Shown here: one piece after another, positions 15,539-20,826 of the stretch
Numbering within the stretch: the first letter of the stretch is position 1
Layout of the letters: each line of letters starts with the position of its first letter
Source of the DNA: Thermoplasmata archaeon M9B1D
Lineage (GTDB): Archaea > Thermoplasmatota > E2 > DHVEG-1
Reading direction: 5' to 3'
Assembly (NCBI GenBank): GCA_002900535.1
Contig: MUGC01000008.1
Coordinates: forward strand, 1 to 20,826
Length of the DNA stretch: 20,826 nt
Notes under the pieces: model-generated
Databases searched by the model: none
The model's input: the letters and a program-made list of their open reading frames with translations, nothing else
Told to the model about the DNA's origin: nothing
Translations under genes and position numbers: made by a program

Positions 15539-15595
15539 CCGCAAAATAGTAATAAATACAAATTCATTTTTTCAGATATTATATTCTAAAATTTT

Positions 15596-16624
15596 TCATT
15601 CAATATATTCAACATTTCTATTCATCAAATATTCTATAGATTCTGATGGTTTTTTATTTTCGTATATCATTTTATAAATTTCGTTAAAAATTGGTGCTTC
15701 TACCTTAGCTTTTTTACATAACATTGGAATAACTTTTACAGTGTAATATCCTTCAACGAGTTTATGTTCCTTTTGTAGTATAGTTAATGCTTTTTTTACA
15801 CTTTTTCCATCACCAATGATTCTACCAAATTCCCTATTTCTCGATTGCCCAGTACAACTCATCCAAAGATCATTACCCCAACACTGACTTCCCATGGAGA
15901 ATGTATGAGATTTCGCCCCAAATTTACATGCAATAGCTGCTGCCTCTTTAGCCGCTCTGGAAATTATATGTGTTTCGCTACCATACGGTAAACCCAAACC
16001 ATGAATTATTCCAGCAAATATAGCAATAATATTTTTAAAAGCCCCAGCATACTCCACACCTATGACATCGGTATTACCATAGATACGTAAATTACTACTA
16101 TGAATAATGCTTTGTATCTTTTTCAAGGCAACTCTTTGTTCACAAGCTATATCAGCACCCAATGGAGCCGCATTTACGATGTCAACAGCAAAAGTGCCCC
16201 CTGATAATTTAGCGATATAATAACGCACCGACGTCGATTTAAGTTCTTCTTTTACAACTTCATAAAACGTTTTAGCAGTACCAATTTCCAATGCTTTTGC
16301 AGTATTCAATATAATTGTATCTTCCTTTAGATTATTTTTTATCTCGTGAATAGCTTCCCTTGTTGCTTGTGATGAAACAGAAAGAATTACAACATCTGCA
16401 TCATGTGCTGCCCTTTTTTTATCCAATGTAAACGTAATATCTCCAGAAATTTTTTTGTTTTTAAAATGATACAAATGCATCTTATGATTTTGTAGATATG
16501 TAATCAACTCTTTATTTGAATCACATGCCATTAAATTTATATTTTCTACTCCAGCATATTTTTTTGATAAATGATAAGCAAGTGCAAAACCAAAATTTCC
16601 TGTGCCTATAATGCTTATTTTCAC
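15596..16624 (-). CDS. gpsA: NAD(P)-dependent glycerol-3-phosphate dehydrogenase (GpsA type)
   Basis: Reduces dihydroxyacetone phosphate to sn-glycerol-3-phosphate. 342 residues. The N-terminal KISIIGTGNFGFALAYHLSK is the dinucleotide-binding motif. AKLSGGTFAVDI stands where the family has LSGPSFA, GVEYAGAFKNIIAIFAGI carries the catalytic lysine, and GQSRNREFGR holds the conserved substrate-binding arginine. The start is GTG at 16624, because GGAGG at 16630-16634 sits 5 nt before it; a TTG at 16636 lies upstream of that site. Only one nucleotide separates it from the stop of the cytidylyltransferase-like gene. Archaeal phospholipids use sn-glycerol-1-phosphate, so this bacterial-type enzyme in a glycan cluster more likely feeds CDP-glycerol than membrane lipid. 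The altered active-site loop means the substrate could be a different polyol phosphate. Confidence 0.88.
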   Translation of the reverse strand: MKISIIGTGNFGFALAYHLSKKYAGVENINLMACDSNKELITYLQNHKMHLYHFKNKKISGDITFTLDKKRAAHDADVVILSVSSQATREAIHEIKNNLKEDTIILNTAKALEIGTAKTFYEVVKEELKSTSVRYYIAKLSGGTFAVDIVNAAPLGADIACEQRVALKKIQSIIHSSNLRIYGNTDVIGVEYAGAFKNIIAIFAGIIHGLGLPYGSETHIISRAAKEAAAIACKFGAKSHTFSMGSQCWGNDLWMSCTGQSRNREFGRIIGDGKSVKKALTILQKEHKLVEGYYTVKVIPMLCKKAKVEAPIFNEIYKMIYENKKPSESIEYLMNRNVEYIE

Positions 16625-16625
16625 G

Positions 16626-17333
16626 TTATCCTCCAAAGATTTTTTGTGCTTTTTTCAAATCCATTAAATCATCAATTTCCACCCATTTCATTCCATGTAT
16701 ATCTAAAACCTGCATATCGATCTGTTTGCAGATTCTCGTTAAAGCAAATTCAAACCATCGATTTTTTTCACCACTTTTTATACATTTTTCTATTTCATCA
16801 AACAATATTTTACTCCCATCAGTTGAAAATTTAAATATACCAATAGTTGAACCATCACTCATATAGTTAGGAGTATTTTTCGGTAAAATTCCTAAAACTC
16901 TATCATTTTCAACCTTAATTTTAAGTTTTTCAGAATCATAATGCTTTGTATCAACTGGAGCTATATCCACTGATTCATTTTCTACAAGTTTTTTAATTAT
17001 TTTTTCTTCACAAAGAATATCTCCATTAAGTAACAAAAATGATTCTTCTTTTATTTTATCACGTGTAAGAAAAAGAGAATATATGTTATCTGTAGTTGCA
17101 TAATCTTTATTTAGAATAAATTCAATTTTTGAATTATATGAAATTTTTTTTTGTACAATCTCAGCTTTATATCCAATAACCACATATATTTTTTTAAAAG
17201 AATTTTTTAGAAGCATTGCAAGTTGCCGTTCTAGAATTGTTTTTCCCTGAACTTCAATTAAACATTTTGGTATATCTTTTGTAATCTCTGGAATCCGTGT
17301 ACCTTTTCCTGCAGCAAGTATCACTGCTTTCAT
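16626..17333 (-). CDS. LicC/GlpCT-like nucleotidyltransferase, candidate glycerol-phosphate cytidylyltransferase
   Basis: 235 residues, NTP-transferase fold. MKAVILAAGKGTRI (1-14), DIPKCLIEVQGKTILERQL (20-38), TTDNIYSL (80-87), LLNGDILCEE (101-110) and a closing WVEIDDLMDLKKAQKIF match the phosphocholine-cytidylyltransferase-like branch rather than the RmlA/GalU branch. Such enzymes activate small phosphorylated alcohols (phosphocholine, glycerol phosphate) or sugars with CTP. It lies directly upstream of, and is coupled to, the GpsA-type gene and downstream of a CDP-glycerol transferase gene, so making CDP-glycerol from glycerol-3-phosphate is the most economical proposal. No ribosome-binding site is visible before the ATG. 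Alternative: a CDP- or GDP-activated polyol of another kind. Confidence 0.85.
   Translation of the reverse strand: MKAVILAAGKGTRIPEITKDIPKCLIEVQGKTILERQLAMLLKNSFKKIYVVIGYKAEIVQKKISYNSKIEFILNKDYATTDNIYSLFLTRDKIKEESFLLLNGDILCEEKIIKKLVENESVDIAPVDTKHYDSEKLKIKVENDRVLGILPKNTPNYMSDGSTIGIFKFSTDGSKILFDEIEKCIKSGEKNRWFEFALTRICKQIDMQVLDIHGMKWVEIDDLMDLKKAQKIFGG
16630..16634 (-). promoter_or_regulatory. Ribosome-binding site GGAGG for gpsA
   Basis: GGAGG lies inside the last codons of the nucleotidyltransferase gene, 5 nt before GTG 16624. It sets the GTG start and implies translational coupling of the two genes. Confidence 0.7.
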
Positions 17334-17453
17334 GGTGGAGATTAATAGAAAAACAATTAAAGAAACTTCCTATAATCTAACTGATTACGATAATATAGAA
17401 AAACTTTAATGTTTTTAAAAAAGACATATACGCATAATATTTTTCATAAATCA

Positions 17454-18656
17454 TTATAGAAGTTTATCAATTATTTTTGTAACTCTCTCTGAAGAGTTAC
17501 CATCCACACTTCCATGAATTATTTTTAATAAATTTTCCTGTTGTTTTCGATATCTATTACCTTTATTTAATACAATTTTCATTGATTCATAAAACTCATC
17601 ATTACTATGTGCAATTTCTCCTGCCCTAAAATCAGCAGGAATCTCCGGCTCTCCTCTAACCTCAGTATAATATTTTTTATCGACTTCCAAATAAACAATC
17701 GGTCTACCTGTTAAAAAATAATCAGTATAAATAGAAGACCAATCAGTAACTAAAACATCAGTAACCGCTAGTATCTTCATAGTATCCGGCTCTTTAGACA
17801 TATCAAGCCAATAAACATTTCTATATTTCTTTATTATATCACTTACTCTCCACCTATTAATTTTAACTAGAGGATGAAACCTCAAAACTAAAATCAAATC
17901 ATTTTTTTTACAAAAAATACAAAATTTCTCAAATTCATTATACTCTTCACCCCAGGGCCACAAACCAATATCAAAAGTTGGAGCATATAAAATTATTCTA
18001 CCTTCATTTTTAAAACCTAACTGATGAAATAGTTCTACCCTTGAGCACTCAAGATATTTTTTAAGAATATCCATACGAGCAAAACCAGTCACATAAAGCT
18101 TATCAGGAGGAGCATTCCACAAATCTACATGTCTTTTCTTTGTATATTCCGAAGTAACACAACGTGCATTACATAAACTATAATCATCAGAAGGAATACC
18201 CTTTGGTCCTACACCATGCCACAATTGAATCTTTTTCACATCTTTATCATACAAAAAAGTAAGATAAGAATCATTGGTAATTAAAAAATCAGTATTAATT
18301 AAAAAGGTTGTAAAAGAAAAAGGAAAATATACATATACTACTCTTCCACAAATCTTTTTAACATCAAAAAAACTCTTTAAATTCCTTGCTAACCAATAGC
18401 AAACATATTTATCAGGATAAAATTTATTTAAGAATTCATAAACAGCTTTTGAATTCCCGTTATAATATAAACTCGTAAAAGCAATTATTGATTTATTAGA
18501 TTTATTTTTAATAAACCGAGATAGAAAAATAGATGAAACATACCATAAACCGATAATAAACAAAAGGAATGGCAACAATAAAGGATTCTGCTCCTTCAAA
18601 TACCAAGAGATTTTCTTTTTAAAATCTTGGAATAAACCTTTCTTTTTATAAACCAT
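17454..18656 (-). CDS. CDP-glycerol:glycerophosphate glycerophosphotransferase-like protein (TagB/TagF family)
   Basis: Members transfer glycerol phosphate (or ribitol phosphate) from the CDP-polyol to a lipid-linked or polymer acceptor, as in teichoic acid synthesis. With the ATG at 18656 the protein has 400 residues: an N-terminal membrane helix (about 25-48), LWHGVGPKGIP (145-155, family histidine), LYAPTFDIG (223-231), LRFHPL (258-263), VTDWSSIYTDYFLTGRP (303-319) and PIVYLEV. These are the standard Glyphos_transf motifs. In-frame ATGs at 18704 and 18758 are possible, but would run towards or into the divergent GT2 gene; a TATA-like site centred at 18682 fits 18656. With the LicC-like and GpsA-type genes downstream it completes a CDP-glycerol route. 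The acceptor is unknown. Confidence 0.87.
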   Translation of the reverse strand: MVYKKKGLFQDFKKKISWYLKEQNPLLLPFLLFIIGLWYVSSIFLSRFIKNKSNKSIIAFTSLYYNGNSKAVYEFLNKFYPDKYVCYWLARNLKSFFDVKKICGRVVYVYFPFSFTTFLINTDFLITNDSYLTFLYDKDVKKIQLWHGVGPKGIPSDDYSLCNARCVTSEYTKKRHVDLWNAPPDKLYVTGFARMDILKKYLECSRVELFHQLGFKNEGRIILYAPTFDIGLWPWGEEYNEFEKFCIFCKKNDLILVLRFHPLVKINRWRVSDIIKKYRNVYWLDMSKEPDTMKILAVTDVLVTDWSSIYTDYFLTGRPIVYLEVDKKYYTEVRGEPEIPADFRAGEIAHSNDEFYESMKIVLNKGNRYRKQQENLLKIIHGSVDGNSSERVTKIIDKLL

Positions 18657-18677
18657 TAAATCTAACCATGCAAAAAC

Positions 18678-18686
18678 ATATTTTAA
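18678..18686. promoter_or_regulatory. Shared TATA-like element between divergent genes
   Basis: ATATTTTAA (TTAAAATAT on the minus strand) is centred at 18682, 26 nt from both candidate starts, 18656 on the minus strand and 18708 on the plus strand. One element could direct two leaderless divergent transcripts. Position-based inference. Confidence 0.4.
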
Positions 18687-18707
18687 CTCTTTCTCATTTT
18701 GCATCTT

Positions 18708-19499
18708 GTGTTCATAAGCATTATTATCACCATAAAAAACGAAGCAAAAACAATTCAACCATTATTAGATAGCTTACTAGATCAACAACAACCATTTGAA
18801 ATTATTATCATAGATGCAAACAGTAGCGATGATACCCAAAAAATTATAAAAAAATATATGCAAAATCATTCAAACATCAAACTTTATATTAAAGCCGGTA
18901 GCCGCGGTAATGGAAGAAACTACGGCGTAACAAAAGCTAAAGGCGAAATTGTCGCTTTTACTGATGGTGGTTGCACCGCAGAAAAAAACTGGTTAGAAAA
19001 CATTAGAAAAAAAATGAGCGAAGGATATGATATTGTCGCTGGAAAAACTATTAATACAGGATCTTTTAAGGAAACAAAACGAGTAGAAATCATACAAAAT
19101 GGATATGATATAACATGGCCATCATGTAACCTTGCATATAAAAAACAACTTTTTGAAAAAATTAACGGTTTTGATGAACAATTTATCACAGCTGAAGACA
19201 TAGACCTAAATTTCAAAGCAGTAAAAACTGGTGCAAAAATCGGATACGCAGAAAAAGCAATTATCTATCGATCATCAGCGTCATCACTTTATAAATTCAT
19301 TCAACAATCATTTTGGTATGGATATGGTCGGAAACAACTTTCATTAAAACATGGGACTATTTGGAAAAATTACTCTGCAAATCAAATGATGCAAACACAA
19401 TTAACACTACATGGTGTTTTAAGACTTGTTTTTGGATTTTTTGGATACATATCTTGTAAAAATCAGAAAAACCTCAAAATAACTAACTCAATTAAATAA
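18708..19499 (+). CDS. GT2-family glycosyltransferase (GT-A fold)
   Basis: 263 residues from GTG at 18708 (a TTG at 18699 is also in frame). FISIIITIKNEAKTI, EIIIIDANSSDDTQ, GSRGNGRNYGVTKAKGEIV and the aspartate motif FTDGGCTAEKNWLENI define the donor-binding half. PSCNLAYKKQLFEKINGFDE and TAEDIDLNFKAVKTGAKIGY are the acceptor-side motifs (ED as probable catalytic base). The C-terminal QQSFWYGYGRKQLSLKHG and a hydrophobic stretch resemble membrane-linked dolichyl- or polyprenyl-phosphate-dependent GT2s. It is the only plus-strand gene among the right-hand glycan genes. It diverges from the glycerophosphotransferase gene with about 50 nt between starts and converges on the epimerase gene. Donor unknown. 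Confidence 0.88.
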   Translation: MFISIIITIKNEAKTIQPLLDSLLDQQQPFEIIIIDANSSDDTQKIIKKYMQNHSNIKLYIKAGSRGNGRNYGVTKAKGEIVAFTDGGCTAEKNWLENIRKKMSEGYDIVAGKTINTGSFKETKRVEIIQNGYDITWPSCNLAYKKQLFEKINGFDEQFITAEDIDLNFKAVKTGAKIGYAEKAIIYRSSASSLYKFIQQSFWYGYGRKQLSLKHGTIWKNYSANQMMQTQLTLHGVLRLVFGFFGYISCKNQKNLKITNSIK

Positions 19500-19517
19500 T
19501 CTATACTAACTGGTTTT

Positions 19518-19533
19518 AAAAAAAAGAAAAAAA
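19518..19533 (-). terminator. T-tract terminator after the epimerase gene
   Basis: On the minus strand this reads T7-C-T8, 54 nt after the epimerase stop, with no hairpin. The same pattern, T7-C-T9 followed by A's, follows the cold-shock gene, which supports it as a real terminator type in this genome. Confidence 0.6.
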
Positions 19534-19586
19534 CATTAAACCTGATTATATCGCTAAAAATCTATATGATGCAAGCAAATGGATTA

Positions 19587-20525
19587 TTAAAAACTACTAA
19601 GAATTTCTTTTATAGCTTTTCTCACAGCGCCATCAGATGATAGATTTGCCTGCCAACCAAGCTTTTTCATTTTTGCTGTTGAAAGTTGAAAACGAGGAAC
19701 ATCACCAGCCCAGCCACGTTTCCCACCGGTATATTTAAATTTCACATTTTTAAGTTTCATTTCTTCAACTACCATCTCTGCAATATGTCTAACTGTTGTA
19801 TTACTGTCAACACTTAGATTAAACAAGTTGATCTGTTCATTTGAATGTTCAAAACCAAATAATATGCCTTCTACTAGTTCTGTCACATATAAATATGGTT
19901 TCTGCTGATTTCCATCCCCAAGGATTTCAAGTTCTCTTGAGTTTTTTTCTAGTTTTGCAATAAAATCAACTATTACTCCATGTGTTCCCCTTGTTCCTAC
20001 GACATTTGCAAAACGGTAAATCCAAGCCTGAAAACCAAAAGTACCACAAAATGAACTAATTAAACCCTCTCCACCAAGCTTCCCAGCACCATAAAGTGAT
20101 ATTGGAAGAGTAGGGCCATATGTTTCAGGAATATCAATTGGAGGTGTTTCAGCATATACAACACTACTACTCGAAAAAACAATTTTTTTAATATTATTTA
20201 TCCTCATTGCCTCTAAAATGTTATACGTAGCAATGGTCCCTTGCTCTAAATCAAGTCTAGTTTGCGTCTCACCAAGCCTAACATAAGGATTTGCAGCTAT
20301 ATGGAAAACCACATCATGATTTTTAATTTCTTTTTTTATAGTTTCTAAATCAAGTAAATCTGCTTTTATAAATTTAAAACGAGGGTCACCTAAATGATGT
20401 TTAATGTATTTTGTATCACCTGAGCTTAAATTATCATAAACTGTTACCTCATCTCCTCTCAAGATAAGTTTATCAACAAGATGACTACCTATAAAACCTG
20501 CACCACCAGTTACAAATGCTTTCAT
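19587..20525 (-). CDS. NAD-dependent sugar-nucleotide epimerase/dehydratase, UDP-glucose 4-epimerase-like
   Basis: 312-residue extended SDR. AFVTGGAGFIGSHLVDKL (3-20) is the NAD-binding signature, AANPYVR (78-83) and SSSSVVYAE (118-126) are family motifs, and Tyr145/Lys149 lie in YGAGK, the catalytic YxxxK pair. GDGNQQKPYLYVTELVEGI (about 204-222) and GWAGDVPRFQLSTAKMKKLGW near the C-terminus are typical of archaeal GalE-like enzymes and UDP-glucuronate 4-epimerases. It probably interconverts UDP-glucose/UDP-galactose or the corresponding uronates from the neighbouring UDP-glucose dehydrogenase. It is monocistronic: TATAAA at 20551-20556 lies 25 nt before the ATG, and a T-tract follows the stop. 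The exact substrate cannot be set from motifs alone. Confidence 0.9.
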   Translation of the reverse strand: MKAFVTGGAGFIGSHLVDKLILRGDEVTVYDNLSSGDTKYIKHHLGDPRFKFIKADLLDLETIKKEIKNHDVVFHIAANPYVRLGETQTRLDLEQGTIATYNILEAMRINNIKKIVFSSSSVVYAETPPIDIPETYGPTLPISLYGAGKLGGEGLISSFCGTFGFQAWIYRFANVVGTRGTHGVIVDFIAKLEKNSRELEILGDGNQQKPYLYVTELVEGILFGFEHSNEQINLFNLSVDSNTTVRHIAEMVVEEMKLKNVKFKYTGGKRGWAGDVPRFQLSTAKMKKLGWQANLSSDGAVRKAIKEILSSF

Positions 20526-20550
20526 AACTTATATACGCCCTTTTTTTCCA

Positions 20551-20556
20551 TTTATA
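20551..20556 (-). promoter_or_regulatory. TATA box for the epimerase gene
   Basis: TATAAA on the minus strand with 25 nt between it and the ATG at 20525; no ribosome-binding site is present. This is the clearest leaderless promoter in the window. Confidence 0.6.
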
Positions 20557-20623
20557 TTAGAATTACTTAAGTATTTTTTCTTTTGAAAATAATAAAATCA
20601 TTTATGCAATAAAATTACATTTT

Positions 20624-20640
20624 AAAAAAAAAGAAAAAAA
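20624..20640 (-). terminator. T-tract terminator after the cold-shock gene
   Basis: On the minus strand T7-C-T9 followed by A's, 58 nt after the stop codon, without a hairpin. It nearly duplicates the tract downstream of the epimerase gene. Confidence 0.6.
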
Positions 20641-20698
20641 TGAGAAATAATAAGTGATATTTATGATATTACTAGTAAATCTAAAAATTATACTCTAA

Positions 20699-20826
20699 TT
20701 ATAATTTTTTAATATTTACTGCTTTTACTCCCTTATCGGTTTCTTCTGTTTCAAATTCTACACTATCTCCCTCGTTGAGGAAGGTTCCTTGAGGTACGGA
20801 TGATCTATGTACGAAAATATCTTTCC
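20699..20826 (-). CDS. Cold-shock domain protein (CspA family), 5' truncated by window edge
   Basis: The minus strand from the window edge encodes 42 residues and a stop: KDIFVHRSSVPQGTFLNEG, then DSVEFETEETDKGVKAVNI and KKL. KDIFVHRS is the RNP2 motif of the cold-shock fold and EGDSVEFE...KGVKAVNI is its usual C-terminal strand pair. About 20-25 N-terminal residues, including RNP1 (GFGFI), lie outside the window. Full-length relatives are about 65-70 residues and bind single-stranded RNA or DNA. It is followed by a T-tract terminator and appears unrelated to the glycan genes. Cold-shock domain proteins occur in only some archaeal lineages. Confidence 0.92.
   Translation of the reverse strand, partial: KDIFVHRSSVPQGTFLNEGDSVEFETEETDKGVKAVNIKKL

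Noticed and set aside
18657..18758. Longer N-terminus of the glycerophosphotransferase (start at 18758)
   Set aside because: It would overlap the start of the divergent GT2 gene and encodes a Cys/Phe-rich leader (MNCFCFVFYG) unlike the family. The 18704 start remains possible.
1..20826. CRISPR arrays, tRNA/rRNA genes, insertion sequences, integrase sites
   Set aside because: Scanning by eye found no regularly spaced repeats, no cloverleaf or rRNA-like GC-richer segment and no intact transposase or integrase ORF. The possibility that the remnant at 11482-12228 came from a mobile element is unproven.

Overview
The window is strongly AT-rich and reads as an archaeal chromosome segment. Likely first genes of transcription units have a TATA-like element about 25-28 nt upstream of the start codon with no ribosome-binding site (leaderless style). 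Genes inside operons carry GGAGG-type sites. Likely terminators are T-tracts without a hairpin. The DHH phosphoesterase and tandem UspA protein also fit Archaea. I cannot name the phylum from sequence alone. The window is cut in a sulfate adenylyltransferase gene at the left and in a cold-shock gene at the right.

Region 1 (2-5663, + strand) is a sulfate activation and sulfation block: ATP sulfurylase (sat, 5' truncated), a DHH-family phosphoesterase, APS kinase (cysC), a small PAPS-type sulfotransferase, a DASS/SLC13 anion transporter and a tandem UspA protein. The first five are tightly packed, with overlaps or gaps of 24 nt or less. A coherent reading is: import sulfate, make APS, make PAPS, transfer sulfate to an acceptor, and remove the by-product PAP, with the DHH enzyme as the PAP phosphatase candidate. 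No APS/PAPS reductase is visible, so the module looks dedicated to sulfation rather than cysteine synthesis.

Region 2 (5889-7365, + strand) is a Wzx-type polysaccharide flippase split into two ORFs exactly at the boundary between its two six-helix halves. Convergent to it, region 3 (7391-11184, - strand) holds GDP-mannose 4,6-dehydratase, two GT4 glycosyltransferases and a short SAM methyltransferase. From 11185 to 12422 there is no intact gene, but the minus strand holds what looks like a decayed coding sequence.

Region 4 (12423-18656, - strand) contains a GT2 glycosyltransferase, a sugar-1-phosphate nucleotidyltransferase, UDP-glucose 6-dehydrogenase, and a block of three genes that together look like a CDP-glycerol route: glycerol-3-phosphate dehydrogenase (GpsA type), a LicC-like cytidylyltransferase, and a CDP-glycerol glycerophosphotransferase (TagB/TagF type). 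A second GT2 gene is divergent (18708-19499, + strand). A GalE-like epimerase (19587-20525, -) and the 3' part of a cold-shock gene (20699-20826, -) follow.

Together the window encodes parts for a cell-surface glycan built from UDP-hexose, UDP-hexuronate and GDP-6-deoxyhexose precursors, exported by a flippase, and possibly decorated with sulfate and glycerophosphate. The combination of a sulfation module and a teichoic-acid-like CDP-glycerol module in an archaeon is the most unusual aspect. Functions are inferred from motifs and gene order, not tested.
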